Source: Thalassobacterium sedimentorum
Lineage (GTDB): Bacteria; Verrucomicrobiota; Verrucomicrobiia; Opitutales; Coraliomargaritaceae
Assembly (NCBI RefSeq): GCF_031127905.1
Contig: NZ_JARXIC010000016.1
Location: forward strand, 39,091 to 103,090
Reading direction: 5' to 3'
DNA: 64,000 bases
The translations under genes were made by a program, and so were the position numbers. Every line of letters begins with the position of its first letter. The stretch's first letter is position 1. Positions 50,672 through 63,797 of this stretch are shown piece after piece. The notes under the pieces are model-generated. The model made no database searches. It had not been told where the DNA came from and worked only from the letters and a program-made list of their open reading frames with translations.

Positions 50672-51250
50672 CTAGAGAAGCGTGTTAATATTAATCACAG
50701 TCATGCCCGCATTGCGCGCCGCTTCCATGCCTAAATCGGTATCTTCAAAGGCATGACAGCGTAGAGGATCCACGCCAATGAGCTCCGCTGCACGCAGGTA
50801 GGTATCGAGAGCCGGTTTTGGATTCACCACATCATCAGCCCCAACCACCGCGCCAAACCACTGATAAATGCCAAGCGTTTTGAGAATTTTCTCAGCCACC
50901 CATCTAGGGCTGCCCGTTGCAATCGCCATCGGCATATGCTCACGATGAAACTCAGCGATCGCATGCACCGGAATCACTGGCTGCACATCCTTGAGTAATT
51001 CCAGAAAGAGGACCTCCTTCGCCTCGGCCACCACCTCCGCATCGACGGACTTACCTTGTTCCCGCGCCAGCATCTCGACAATAACTGGAGCTGGCACACC
51101 ACCCAGGGCGTAAAAACGTTCTTCACTAAACACAATACCATGAGCGGCCATGGAACGCGACCAGGCAACAAAATGTGTCGGCATGGTATCTGCCAAGGTG
51201 CCGTCCATGTCAAAGACGAGACCATCGTAGGTGTGATGTAAATTGATCAT
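50672..51250 (-). CDS. HAD-family phosphatase (beta-phosphoglucomutase-like)
   Basis: 192 aa from ATG 51250; the upstream frame to 51328 is not family-like. Motif I LVFDMDGTLADTMPTH with nucleophile and acid Asp, motif II IATGSPRW, motif III Lys in NPKPALDTY and motif IV CHAFEDTDLGMEAARNAG. The small alpha-helical cap fits the YqaB/beta-phosphoglucomutase group, which act on sugar phosphates such as fructose-1-phosphate or 6-phosphogluconate. Substrate undetermined. It stands alone, facing away from the DUF502 gene. Confidence 0.88.
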   Translation of the reverse strand: MINLHHTYDGLVFDMDGTLADTMPTHFVAWSRSMAAHGIVFSEERFYALGGVPAPVIVEMLAREQGKSVDAEVVAEAKEVLFLELLKDVQPVIPVHAIAEFHREHMPMAIATGSPRWVAEKILKTLGIYQWFGAVVGADDVVNPKPALDTYLRAAELIGVDPLRCHAFEDTDLGMEAARNAGMTVININTLL

Positions 51251-51468
51251 ATAGTTTCCAAAATTGGTTCTCAAAAAGCACAGAACACAGGAGCTGGAAC
51301 TCGTCAACGTTCGATGAGAATGTCCCAAAGCCTAGACCCGCACAATCGTTGATCAATCGATGCTCAGGTATAGTATAGACAGATCTTCTACATCCACGCA
51401 TTAATTCATTGCGAGAAGCCTCGCCCTGGGAATCCTGCTCTCCTAGCGCCGCCGATCTTCACCCTATC

Positions 51469-52155
51469 ATGTTCCGCTCTCTTCGAAACGCATTCATTAC
51501 TGGCATTGTCGTCGTGCTCCCGCTGGGAGTCACGATCATCGTGATCAACTTTCTACTCGAACAGTTGGGTACCCCAGCAAGCAACTTCTTTTTTTGGTAT
51601 CTAGACCCAGAGTGGCGCAGTAAGCCCATCATCGAATTCGGGCTCGAGGCGATCTCGGTTCTGGTTGTTTTTTTATTGATTACCCTACTCGGCTATGGTT
51701 CTCGCTTCGTGCTGGGCCGCATCATCCTCAGCGGCTTAGAGCGATTGCTAGACCAAGTCCCCTTCATCAACACCGTCTACCGCACAGTCAAGCAGATCGT
51801 CGACACCTTCAGCCAACAAAAAAAGGCAGTCTTCCAAGAGGTTGTTTTAATCGAATACCCACGCAAGCATTGCTATGTGCTCGGTTTTCTAACCAGCACT
51901 GCCAAGGGTGAAACACAAGCCGTGACAGGCGAACATATCGTCAATATTTTTGTGCCCACCACCCCCAACCCAACCAGTGGTTTCCTACTGATGCTACCAG
52001 AAGCAGACATCACTCGCCTCAACATGAGTATTGCAGATGGCATGAAACTCATCATTTCCGGTGGGGCACTGGTCCCCAATCCGAAAACAGGAGAAGCGGT
52101 GCCAATTGAGAACCCAAACCAAGCAGAAGGCTGCGCCCCTCCCGATGACAACTAA
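51469..52155 (+). CDS. DUF502 membrane protein
   Basis: 228 aa from ATG 51469. Two transmembrane helices near the N-terminus (AFITGIVVVLPLGVTIIVINF and ISVLVVFLLITLLGYGSRFV) flank a short loop; the rest is a soluble domain with RLLDQVPFINTVYRTVKQI and VPTTPNPTSGFLLMLPEAD. These are the conserved stretches of DUF502. The function of the family is unknown. The stop lies 11 bp inside recO, so the genes are probably coupled. Confidence 0.9.
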   Translation: MFRSLRNAFITGIVVVLPLGVTIIVINFLLEQLGTPASNFFFWYLDPEWRSKPIIEFGLEAISVLVVFLLITLLGYGSRFVLGRIILSGLERLLDQVPFINTVYRTVKQIVDTFSQQKKAVFQEVVLIEYPRKHCYVLGFLTSTAKGETQAVTGEHIVNIFVPTTPNPTSGFLLMLPEADITRLNMSIADGMKLIISGGALVPNPKTGEAVPIENPNQAEGCAPPDDN

Positions 52156-52774
52156 ATACGAAGAGGCGCTCGTGCTAAAAACTGAACCCTCTGGCGAGTC
52201 CTTTCTAAAGCTCTACCTATTAAGCGCAGAAAGTGGTATTTTTCTATGCCTAAAGCGCCTCTCCAGATCTAAGAGGGCTCAGACATCCACCACGCCCGAC
52301 CTTTTCGATCAGGCTTCCATCTCACTTGAAATGTCGCAGCAACGGACCATGCGCTTTGTTCAAGAGTATCTGCTACTTCAACGTAGAGAGGCTATTGGCC
52401 AGAACTATCATAGCTTGAGCTGTGCTGCGCGCTTGAGCCAACTACTAGTCAGCAATGCCTCACACATGCCGGAGTCTGAACGACTCTTCCAATTGACAGC
52501 CCGCTCCTTGGATGCCTTTGCTGCAGGCAAAGCGCCTGAAGTAGTCCTCCTCAAAGCTCTCTACCTGCTACTCAAAGACGAAGGCTATCCTGTGCGTGAA
52601 TCATGGTGGCCCACCCTTCGCATCGACCTAAGAGGGCAAGCCAGACAACTGCTGCGCAGCCCCGCTCCCTCACAGCTGGACAAAGCTGCAAAAACCGACT
52701 GCGAGCGTATCGAACAACATTTAACTGATTGGATGCGACACCATACCGAACTCATCGTCCCCCATGAATCGTAA
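52145..52774 (+). CDS. recO: DNA repair protein RecO
   Basis: 209 aa from ATG 52145. The frame extends further upstream inside the DUF502 gene, but the RecO-like OB fold starts at KYEEALVLKTEPSGESFLKLYLLS. Helical C-terminal part (FQLTARSLDAFAAGKAPEVV, LKALYLLLKDEGYPV) follows. The zinc Cys of many RecO proteins are not seen, and it is shorter than usual (about 240), so the C-terminus may be reduced. RecO loads RecA on SSB-coated DNA with RecR. Assignment is moderately sure. Confidence 0.7.
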   Translation: MTTKYEEALVLKTEPSGESFLKLYLLSAESGIFLCLKRLSRSKRAQTSTTPDLFDQASISLEMSQQRTMRFVQEYLLLQRREAIGQNYHSLSCAARLSQLLVSNASHMPESERLFQLTARSLDAFAAGKAPEVVLLKALYLLLKDEGYPVRESWWPTLRIDLRGQARQLLRSPAPSQLDKAAKTDCERIEQHLTDWMRHHTELIVPHES

Positions 52775-52780
52775 CTCCAG

Positions 52781-52790
52781 CCCCCCCCCC
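52781..52790 (+). repeat. C10 homopolymer tract
   Basis: Ten C in a row, 7 bp after the recO stop and 137 bp before hemH. Unusually long for this window; in a 5' region it could alter expression by length change, but no promoter overlaps it visibly. Confidence 0.5.
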
Positions 52791-52926
52791 TGCTGTAGCT
52801 TACAAGCAGTTGCTCAATCCCAGTCGTCCCTACGTGGCGCTCTTTTGTCAGGCTGATAATGTGGTTTAGACCTTGATTTAACTCTTCGGTTTGACAAAAT
52901 GGCGCTAGGCGACCTTCTCTTAGCCT

Positions 52927-53997
52927 ATGTCCAAACAAGGCGTCATTCTCCTCAATCTCGGCTCGCCCGATTCCACCGAAGTCAGCGATGTGCGCAAGTA
53001 TCTGCGCGAATTCCTCATGGATGGCCGTGTATTGGACGCGCCCTATGCGATCCGCTGGTTCTTGGTAAACTGCCTGATCCTACCCACGCGCCCGCGCGAA
53101 TCTGCTGAAGCCTATTCTGAAGTCTGGCTGGACGAAGGCTCGCCACTGATCGTCACCTCCCGCCAGCAACAGGCGGCCCTCGCCGCTCAAATCGACATTC
53201 CCGTCGGCCTCGGTATGCGCTATGGCAACCCCTCCACTCCCGATGCACTTAAAGAGCTACTGGATCAAGGCGTCGACGACCTCTTTATCATCCCGATGTA
53301 TCCGCACTACGCAATGTCCAGTTACGAGACCGCAGTGGTGGCGCTAATGGACGCCGCGCGAGAGATGAAGCCCGACCTCAAAACGACGCTGCTGCCGCCC
53401 TTCTACCAAGAGCCGAGCTACATCGACGCCATGGTCCAACGCGCCCTGCCCTCCATCGAGAAAGGCGACTTCGACAAGCTGGTATTCTCCTTCCACGGCA
53501 TCCCACAGCGTCACTTGGTCAAAGGCGACCCATCGCACAGTCACTGCATGACCACCCACGATTGCTGCAACACCTGCCACCCCGCGCACGCCACTTGCTA
53601 TCGTCACCAGTGCGCCATGACAGTGGAGAAATTCGTCGCTGCGGCGAATCTACCCAAAGACAAATACATGATCACCTTCCAAAGCCGCCTCGGACGTGAG
53701 CCTTGGCTGCAACCCTACACCGACAAGGTGCTGGAGCAGCTGCCCCAAGACGGGCACAAGAATGTTAAGGTCATTTGCCCTGCCTTCACCGCTGACTGCC
53801 TCGAAACACTGGAGGAAATCGCCATGCGCGGACGCGAGAGCTTCCTCGAATCCGGCGGCGAAGCGTTTGAGCAGATCCCTTGCCTCAACGAGTCTCCGGC
53901 ATTTATAGATTTCCTCGCGAGCAAAGTACGTGACTGGCAGAACGGCGCCTACGAGACCGCACACGCCACACCGCCCGCCTACGTGGCACGAAAATAA
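52927..53997 (+). CDS. hemH: Ferrochelatase
   Basis: 356 aa. Family motifs: [47 protein letters not shown] with the metal-binding His and [16 protein letters not shown] with the catalytic Glu. A Cys-rich insert at about residues 201-224 ([20 protein letters not shown], then RHQC) has six Cys, a candidate for an iron-sulfur site as known in other ferrochelatases. It inserts iron into porphyrin in heme or coproheme synthesis. hemA and ccsA-like genes lie 0.8-1.7 kb downstream, interrupted by a toxin-antitoxin pair. Confidence 0.95.
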   Translation: MSKQGVILLNLGSPDSTEVSDVRKYLREFLMDGRVLDAPYAIRWFLVNCLILPTRPRESAEAYSEVWLDEGSPLIVTSRQQQAALAAQIDIPVGLGMRYGNPSTPDALKELLDQGVDDLFIIPMYPHYAMSSYETAVVALMDAAREMKPDLKTTLLPPFYQEPSYIDAMVQRALPSIEKGDFDKLVFSFHGIPQRHLVKGDPSHSHCMTTHDCCNTCHPAHATCYRHQCAMTVEKFVAAANLPKDKYMITFQSRLGREPWLQPYTDKVLEQLPQDGHKNVKVICPAFTADCLETLEEIAMRGRESFLESGGEAFEQIPCLNESPAFIDFLASKVRDWQNGAYETAHATPPAYVARK

Positions 53998-54106
53998 TAA
54001 TCCTAATGTAGAGGCTTCATTTATGACGCCTGCGTTAATTAAGCTCTGATTCTCAATAGGCTTCGCACTAAAGCGCGAAAAAGTAAATAAAGTTGACCCA
54101 AATCCG

Positions 54107-54379
54107 ATGTCAGACACAATGTCTACCATGAAATCAATCAACACGCGCGAGCTGCAGAAGCACACCCGAGAGGTGCGTGAACGCGTCGTGGCGGGCGAGT
54201 CACTGCGCTGGGTCATGGGTGAAGACACCGTGGCCTACATCACACCCGCCCAAGAAACGAAAGAGCCGAAGCCATGGCCGGATTTAATGGCACGGCTCAA
54301 GAGCATTTACGGAGACCGTCCAAGACCGATGGATAACATGGGGTCCGACATTGTAAGTGAAGGACGCGGTGAATATTAG
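54107..54379 (+). CDS. Phd/YefM-type antitoxin
   Basis: 90 aa from ATG 54107; starts at 54119 or 54128 are equally likely. MKSINTRELQKHTREVRERV is the typical Phd N-terminal DNA-binding half, and the C-terminal part (DLMARLKSIYGDRPRP) would wrap around the toxin. Its end overlaps the toxin gene by 23 bp. It would bind and silence the PIN toxin and repress the operon. No inverted repeat in the promoter could be singled out. Confidence 0.8.
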   Translation: MSDTMSTMKSINTRELQKHTREVRERVVAGESLRWVMGEDTVAYITPAQETKEPKPWPDLMARLKSIYGDRPRPMDNMGSDIVSEGRGEY

Positions 54380-54833
54380 CCACTACTTTGATACCAGTTC
54401 CCTCTTAAAGCTCTACAACGAAGAAAATGGAAGCCGAGAAACTGTCGCGATCGCTCAATCGCAAGCGATACTTCCACTCAGCTTTATTGGGGAAATGGAA
54501 CTCAGAAACTCTCTGCGGGTACTTTATGGCCGCCAGCGAATACACGCCGAAGAACTAGAGCAAGCACTCCTCTACATAGACGAAGATATTGCAAATGGCC
54601 GACTGCTACGGTTGCGCCCCGATCCCTTACTAATTGAGAATGAGAGTTTCGAACTCTCACGCTGCCATTCTGCTGCAATTTTTTGTCGTACGCTCGACAT
54701 TCTCCACGTTGCCACAGCCATAGTTAGCAAGATCACAACTTTTGTTACTTGCGACAAACGCCAGGCACAGCTCGCGGAGCAGACGGGGCTCCAAGTAAAC
54801 TATATCGACCTGAGCAAAACCTTTAAGAATTAA
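54357..54833 (+). CDS. PIN-domain toxin (VapC-like)
   Basis: 158 aa from a GTG at 54357 (another GTG at 54369). Acidic active-site residues are in YFDTSSLLKLYNEE (Asp), FIGEMELRNSLR (Glu), LDILHVATAIV (Asp) and TFVTCDKRQAQLA (Asp). These are the four metal-binding positions of PIN nucleases, intact, so the toxin is probably active. VapC toxins cut tRNA or rRNA. The pair sits between hemH and the ccsA-like gene. Confidence 0.85.
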   Translation: MKDAVNISHYFDTSSLLKLYNEENGSRETVAIAQSQAILPLSFIGEMELRNSLRVLYGRQRIHAEELEQALLYIDEDIANGRLLRLRPDPLLIENESFELSRCHSAAIFCRTLDILHVATAIVSKITTFVTCDKRQAQLAEQTGLQVNYIDLSKTFKN

Positions 54834-54842
54834 CTCACAACC

Positions 54843-55703
54843 ATGCTCAACGAAATCGCCATGACCGATAAAAACGCCTTCGCGGTGGCCGCCGCCATTT
54901 ACGGGGGCGCGTTTGCCTTTGGGCTGGTCGCTCTGCTGATGCGGCGCGTCTACCCGCGCGCGGTCATGTTCGCCTTATTGGTGGGCGGCTTTCTAATCCA
55001 AACACTGGGGCTCAACCTGCGTGGCGCCGAAATCAAGGCCTGCCCACTGGGCAACATCTTTGAAGTGGCGCAATTCATCGCCTGGTCGCTGGTCTTGCTC
55101 TTTTTCATCATCGGTCCAGCCTTCCGCTTGCGCCTACTCGGCTTCTTCACCGCCGGCCTCGCCGCCCTGCTCGCGGCCGGCGTATTTGCCGTGCCCGCAT
55201 GGGATCGCGCCTACCCGCCCGGCATCTTCGGTGGCAACCCTTGGATCGAACTGCACGCCGCACTCGCCATCTTTAGCTACGGTGTTTTCGCCATCCTATC
55301 GCTGGTCTCTATCATGTTTCTGATCCAGCAACACGGGCTCAAAAAGAAGCAATTCAAAGGCCTCTACCAATACCTGCCCTCCGTGCAACAATTGGATCTC
55401 ATGGCCAAACGCCTACTGATCACTGGTGTAATTGTCCTCAGTGCCTCACTGATCTTTGGCTCCATATTTTGGGTCAATAACCACGAACTAGTGCCTGTAT
55501 TTAAACTCACCGCGACTTGCCTGATCTGGCTCGGCTATCTCACCGTTTTCGTGCTACGCATTCAAAAGAAACTCGTCACACGGCGCCACGCGATAGCTAC
55601 GATCATACTCTTCGTGCTAGCAATCGCCTCACTCTGGCCGGTGCAATCTGCCCGCGACTCCGAATCTCAAGCGACTGGAGCGCCCCTCCGCGTCGAGCGT
55701 TAA
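54843..55703 (+). CDS. CcsA/HemX-type cytochrome c assembly membrane protein
   Basis: 286 aa. Eight hydrophobic segments, e.g. [68 protein letters not shown] and [33 protein letters not shown] resembles the start of the heme-handling region, though the WWD motif of true CcsA is not evident, placing it nearer HemX-like proteins found beside hemA. It starts 9 bp after the toxin gene and ends 18 bp before hemA, supporting a hemA-linked role. Confidence 0.8.
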   Translation: MLNEIAMTDKNAFAVAAAIYGGAFAFGLVALLMRRVYPRAVMFALLVGGFLIQTLGLNLRGAEIKACPLGNIFEVAQFIAWSLVLLFFIIGPAFRLRLLGFFTAGLAALLAAGVFAVPAWDRAYPPGIFGGNPWIELHAALAIFSYGVFAILSLVSIMFLIQQHGLKKKQFKGLYQYLPSVQQLDLMAKRLLITGVIVLSASLIFGSIFWVNNHELVPVFKLTATCLIWLGYLTVFVLRIQKKLVTRRHAIATIILFVLAIASLWPVQSARDSESQATGAPLRVER

Positions 55704-55721
55704 GCACATTTCGTATTGGTC

Positions 55722-56771
55722 ATGAGCGACGTATTGCAATCTCTGTTTGTGCTGGGCACCTCGCATCACGCGACGCCACTGGATGTGCGTGAGCGCTTTG
55801 CACTCACACAGCCACAGGCACTCGAACTACAACAACGACTGCACGGACACGAAGGTATTCGTGAGTGCTTAGTGCTCAATACCTGCAATCGCCTCGAAAT
55901 CTACGGGCTGGCCGATCGAATCGAACGCGTGGATGAAATCCGTGAACTGTTTTGCGAAAAGCAAAACGTGCCGATCGAACTCTTCCAGCAATACGCCTAC
56001 AGCCATAATAACCTCGAAGCGCTGCAACACGTGCTCGAGGTGTCCACCGGCCTCGACTCGCAAATGGTCGGCGAGACCGAAATCCTCGGCCAACTCAAGC
56101 AGGCCTACACCAAAGCACGCGACGCCAAGTGCACGGGCAATGTGCTCAACCGCCTCTTTGAAAAGAGCTTTCAAGCCGCCAAAGCCGCCCGCTCGCAGAC
56201 CGGCATTACCCGCGGCCAAATCAGCATCGGCAACGTCGCTGTCGATCTAGCCAGCCGTATCTTCGGCCAGCTATCCAAAAGCCGCGTATTGCTACTCGGT
56301 AGCGGTGAAGTGGGCGAAAAGACCGCGCAAGCGCTCAAGAGCCGCGGCGCCGACGACATCGCAGTCAGCAGCCGCACCTTCGAGAATGCTCACAAACTGG
56401 CACACGAACTCGGCGGCTCTGCGATTGATTTTGAAGATTTCAAAGCGCAACTGGAACACTTCGACATTGTCATCTGCTCCACCGCCGCACCCGGCACCAT
56501 ACTGGATCGCAGCATCATTGCGCAAAGCATGAAACGCCGCCCCGAGCGCCCTTGCTTCCTCATCGACCTAGCCCTCCCCCGCGACATCGATCCCGCCGTC
56601 GAAGACATTGAAAATGTCTACCTCTACAATCTTGACGACCTATCCACCATCGCCAACGAAAACCTGACCGCCCGTAAAGCTGAGATCGATAACGCCCGCG
56701 AAATCCTAAAGAAGCACGCGTGGAACCTCTGGTTGCAACTTCGTCGCAGGGAGCTTATGCGAAACATCTAA
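55722..56771 (+). CDS. hemA: Glutamyl-tRNA reductase, short form
   Basis: 349 aa from ATG 55722, against about 420 in E. coli. The catalytic domain has the essential Cys in [14 protein letters not shown] and the usual [17 protein letters not shown]; the NADPH domain has [17 protein letters not shown] and [17 protein letters not shown]. The protein ends after the start of the spinal helix ([16 protein letters not shown], then [13 protein letters not shown]), so the C-terminal dimerisation domain (PF00745) is absent. I recall that chlamydial HemA proteins are similarly short. It makes glutamate-1-semialdehyde from Glu-tRNA for heme. The stop is clean, with the antiporter gene convergent. Confidence 0.93.
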   Translation: MSDVLQSLFVLGTSHHATPLDVRERFALTQPQALELQQRLHGHEGIRECLVLNTCNRLEIYGLADRIERVDEIRELFCEKQNVPIELFQQYAYSHNNLEALQHVLEVSTGLDSQMVGETEILGQLKQAYTKARDAKCTGNVLNRLFEKSFQAAKAARSQTGITRGQISIGNVAVDLASRIFGQLSKSRVLLLGSGEVGEKTAQALKSRGADDIAVSSRTFENAHKLAHELGGSAIDFEDFKAQLEHFDIVICSTAAPGTILDRSIIAQSMKRRPERPCFLIDLALPRDIDPAVEDIENVYLYNLDDLSTIANENLTARKAEIDNAREILKKHAWNLWLQLRRRELMRNI

Positions 56772-56785
56772 ACTAGACCCTAATC

Positions 56786-58420
56786 TCAGCCTACCGTTTT
56801 CCACACACTTGGCAGTGCCCAAAGCACCAAGCCACCAGCGATCAGACAAAGCACGGCCGGCAGTCCGAACCCCAGTGGCACAAAGCCCACAAACACCGCC
56901 ACGAATGCCGCAATCAATGCGAAAGGTAACTGCGTCCACACATGATCGAGAGGCTCCACTCCCGAGGCGATAGAGGCTACAATAGTAGTATCCGAAAAGG
57001 GACTACAATGATCACCGAAGACCGCGCCACTAAAGACGGCACCAATCGACGCCACAATTAGACGGTCACGTTCCATATCGACTTCACCTGAGGTTAAAGA
57101 ATAAATCACCGGAATCGCCAACGGCATCAGCACCCCCATCGTCCCCCACGAAGTGCCCGTCGAAAAGGAAATCGCAGCCCCCAAGACAAAGGTGCCAGCC
57201 GGCAATAAGTAAACGGGCAAGCGCCCTTGCAGACTCACACACAACCAATCAGCAGTCCCGAGCTGACTGATCGCCGCTCCCAACATCCACGCTGCAATTA
57301 AGATCATAACAGGCACAGCGATCTCACGAACACCTGCAATAAAAACTGCACTCGAACTGGGAACTACGCGACCTGCGGCACTTGGGCGCATCCCCATCCT
57401 ATATGCCAAGGCAGCCCCCAAAGAAGCCAACAGGCTCGAAACGACTAAAATCTGCGGCACATAAATTTCAGCCACACTATAAGCCAGCGCAAATTTACTC
57501 AAACTAAACGGAAACAGACTATCTGAACCTAACACATAAGTTAGCACTGGAATCGAAAGTGTCAGCACTGCGATCGGAATAATCGCCAGTCCCCAGTGGC
57601 TGGCACTCACATCTGACGCCGCAACCTCAACAGACTTTTGCGAGCGACGCGCAGCACGTTCAACCCCTCCCATCGGACCGGGATTAAACTCTCTCCAGAC
57701 GCATACAAGGGCCAGCACCAGCGCAAACCAACAATAATAATTCGTCGGCGACGACCTAAAGAAATAGCTATATGCGCTCACCTCATTCTGCCCAGCCAAC
57801 TCAAAACCTTCACGAATCATCGAGAGCTGAAAGGCGATCCAAGTTGATATAAAGGCCAAACACGCCACTGCAGAACCCGTCGTATCCGCCAAGTAGGCTA
57901 ACTTCTCTCGTGAGACACCGCACCGATCTGCCGCCGAACGTAAAAGACGACCAATCAGCATCGTATTCGCTAAACCATCAAAAAACACCAATAAACCAAA
58001 ACCTAGAACAGTGGTTTGCATGCGCCGATGCGCCGCATGCCCCGTGCCCAGCAAGCGACGCACTAAGCCCTGTAAACCACCTCCAGCTTCAACTAAAGCC
58101 ACGAAACCTCCCAATACCAAAGTAAAAAGCATCGCACTCAACTTCCAAGAAGAACCAAAGATAGGCCAAAACTGCTTGATGACTAACTGCTCAACGGTGC
58201 CAGTGAACGAGCCCTCGGCCAATAAAATCGCGCCACACATCGCTCCCACCAACAAACCAACCAAGGCACTCCCCGAAGCGAACACCACTGCCAAAGCTGC
58301 CAAACTGGGCCACAACGTGCGCCACTCACTATCGTGATTGGCCACATACATGCTGGCCCCCAAAGCGACCACCGTCGTCACGATTGCGCCCCAAACGCGA
58401 TGTGTAGTCTTTGTTGGCAT
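56786..58420 (-). CDS. NhaC-family Na+/H+ antiporter-like transporter
   Basis: 544 aa from ATG 58420; the longer frame to 58519 overlaps the LpxR-like start. About 12 hydrophobic helices. Conserved stretches: VLGFGLLVFFDGLANTMLIG, LAYLADTTGSAVACL, FSTGTSWGTMGVLMPLAIP and FGDHCSPFSDTTIVASIASG, the last two being diagnostic for the NhaC group. It probably exchanges Na+ or an organic acid for H+, in line with a marine or saline habitat (inference). It converges on hemA and is divergent from the LpxR-like gene. Confidence 0.9.
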   Translation of the reverse strand: MPTKTTHRVWGAIVTTVVALGASMYVANHDSEWRTLWPSLAALAVVFASGSALVGLLVGAMCGAILLAEGSFTGTVEQLVIKQFWPIFGSSWKLSAMLFTLVLGGFVALVEAGGGLQGLVRRLLGTGHAAHRRMQTTVLGFGLLVFFDGLANTMLIGRLLRSAADRCGVSREKLAYLADTTGSAVACLAFISTWIAFQLSMIREGFELAGQNEVSAYSYFFRSSPTNYYCWFALVLALVCVWREFNPGPMGGVERAARRSQKSVEVAASDVSASHWGLAIIPIAVLTLSIPVLTYVLGSDSLFPFSLSKFALAYSVAEIYVPQILVVSSLLASLGAALAYRMGMRPSAAGRVVPSSSAVFIAGVREIAVPVMILIAAWMLGAAISQLGTADWLCVSLQGRLPVYLLPAGTFVLGAAISFSTGTSWGTMGVLMPLAIPVIYSLTSGEVDMERDRLIVASIGAVFSGAVFGDHCSPFSDTTIVASIASGVEPLDHVWTQLPFALIAAFVAVFVGFVPLGFGLPAVLCLIAGGLVLWALPSVWKTVG

Positions 58421-58512
58421 ATCCACGCAGCCTGCAAAGATTTTATAATTTGTCCAGCACCTGCATGAAACCTGCCTTGCCAGCGACAGATTGTTGCTAA
58501 AACTGTCCCTCC

Positions 58513-59574
58513 ATGGCAATACACCATCAACTCCTTCTAGTCCTCTGCAGTCTCGGCAGTTCCCTCCTCTCCACCGCAGCAGAACGTCCGTGGCAACTTA
58601 TCGGGCAATGGGATAACGACCTGCTCACAGGCACTGACGAGGGCTACACCAATGGTGCACGCATCGCATTTGCACGACAACTCGCATCTGGTTCCGAAGA
58701 ACACTACATTCTAGAAAAAACGCTGCGACGCCTAACAGGAGCCGAACGTGGCAATACAATCAATCACTTCCGCTTCCCCGATGAAGGGGAAAGCACTTTT
58801 CAATATGGCATCGGCCTTACGCAGCTCATGTTCACCCCGGAGAATACCACCACAGCCACCCCTCCACAAGGCGAACGCCCCTACGCAGGCTGGATGGGAT
58901 TGGAGTTTTCCCTACAAGCCAGCGCGGGTGATTCTGCCAGCAGCGCCACACTTTCCATCGGCACGACTGGCCAACATAGCTACGCGCAGGAAGTACAAGA
59001 GTGGGTTCATAATAATATATCGGACAGCCCGATCTTCCAAGGGTGGGACTCACAAGCACCCGCAGAATTAACTATTAACGTACACTTGGATCATAAACAA
59101 CGACTCCGCTTCTTCGATCACACTCAGAACTGGCCACTGCAAATCGACGGTTTCTACGAATGGGGCGCCGCTCTTGGTAATTTCCGCACCGACGCCTACC
59201 TCGGCGCACTCCTTCGCATAGGACATAACCTCCCCAACAGCTATATCACTCCTCGCGTACAGCTCGGCAGCTTCACCGCAACCATCTTCGACAATGGACG
59301 TGCTGCCAACCAAGACTTCTCTATTTACGCTTACACTGGAGCACGCGGATATGCCGTGCTCCACGACATCACACTCGACGGCCCCGTCTTTCGCGATTGG
59401 GATGAATCAGTCAACTCAGAACCTTGGGTCGGCGAATTCAGCTTCGGCATCGCAGCCCGCTATAAATGGATCGAAGTCAGCCTCTCACACACCCTTCGCG
59501 GCGACGAGTTCGAACATCAGGAGAACCGCTCCCGCTACGGTTCTATCCTACTACGACTCACCAGCAGCTTTTAA
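58513..59574 (+). CDS. LpxR-family outer-membrane lipid A deacylase-like protein
   Basis: 353 aa. Signal peptide (HHQLLLVLCSLGSSLLSTAA) and alternating beta strands ending in a final aromatic residue (LLRLTSSF) point to an outer-membrane barrel. QWDNDLLTGTDEGYTNGARI contains the D-N-D and T-D-x-x-Y-T-N-G signature of LpxR (DUF2219), which includes active-site Asn/Asp. LpxR removes 3'-acyl chains from lipid A in some pathogens; here it may remodel lipid A made by the lpx genes at 48-50 kb (inference). Confidence 0.88.
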   Translation: MAIHHQLLLVLCSLGSSLLSTAAERPWQLIGQWDNDLLTGTDEGYTNGARIAFARQLASGSEEHYILEKTLRRLTGAERGNTINHFRFPDEGESTFQYGIGLTQLMFTPENTTTATPPQGERPYAGWMGLEFSLQASAGDSASSATLSIGTTGQHSYAQEVQEWVHNNISDSPIFQGWDSQAPAELTINVHLDHKQRLRFFDHTQNWPLQIDGFYEWGAALGNFRTDAYLGALLRIGHNLPNSYITPRVQLGSFTATIFDNGRAANQDFSIYAYTGARGYAVLHDITLDGPVFRDWDESVNSEPWVGEFSFGIAARYKWIEVSLSHTLRGDEFEHQENRSRYGSILLRLTSSF

Positions 59575-59671
59575 ACTGCAAGGTATCGGGAGTGTCCCGG
59601 CTCCTGCATAGCCCTCAAACACAACACGATCCTTTACCAAAATAAGTCCATTCTCCACTTGCATTAAACAT

Positions 59672-59695
59672 ATCAAGATATAAGGATATGTTGAT
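59672..59695. promoter_or_regulatory. Candidate operator upstream of metH
   Basis: AT-rich inverted repeat ATCAAGATAT-AAGG-ATATGTTGAT (9 of 10 pairs) just before the metH ATG at 59704, with ATATC-AA-GATAT (59670-59681) perfect inside it. The element looks like a repressor site that would also cover the ribosome-binding region. No SAM, SAH or cobalamin riboswitch was recognised in this 129-bp leader. Confidence 0.45.
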
Positions 59696-59703
59696 ACTTA
59701 GAT

Positions 59704-63578
<3,875 letters not shown>

Positions 63579-63579
<1 letters not shown>

Positions 63580-63595
63580 GCGCGCTGCGCGCGCC
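63579..63595. repeat. GC hairpin at the metH stop
   Basis: 7-bp perfect stem GGCGCGC / GCGCGCC with loop TGC; on the minus strand this is C-GCA-G, the same GNA loop class as the tRNA arrays. It starts at the last base of the metH stop. No T-run follows, so it would be a weak terminator at most. Confidence 0.7.
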
Positions 63596-63637
63596 AGTAG
63601 GAAGTGGAGAGTGGGAAGTGAGGAGTGGAAAGTTCAC

Positions 63638-63663
63638 AACGTAGGCGGGTTAGCTCCGCCGCC
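63638..63663 (+). repeat. REP-like repeat, third copy
   Basis: AACGTAG, CGGGTTAGCTC and CGCCGCC in the same order as in the inverted pair at 21829-21930; 24 of 26 bases agree with the copy at 21904-21930 (reverse strand). Confidence 0.75.
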
Positions 63664-63709
63664 GCCCGCAGCAAACGTAGCGCCCCCAGGCAACACCGAA
63701 TTAAGCACA

Positions 63710-63720
63710 CGACTTGTCAC
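63710..63720. repeat. Partial GTGACAAG-type repeat
   Basis: CGACTTGTCAC, an 11-base match to the 19-bp dispersed repeat; 180 bp before its full copy at 63890-63908. Confidence 0.5.
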
Positions 63721-63797
63721 GCCCACCGCGGCCAAGCCAAGACTGAAGGCAATTCTAAGAATTGTATGCTCTAGTAGACGCTCCGAAAGGGTAACCT

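Noticed and set aside
59575..59703. Possible SAM, SAH or cobalamin riboswitch before metH
   Set aside because: None of the conserved cores of these classes could be recognised; only a short AT-rich inverted repeat is present.
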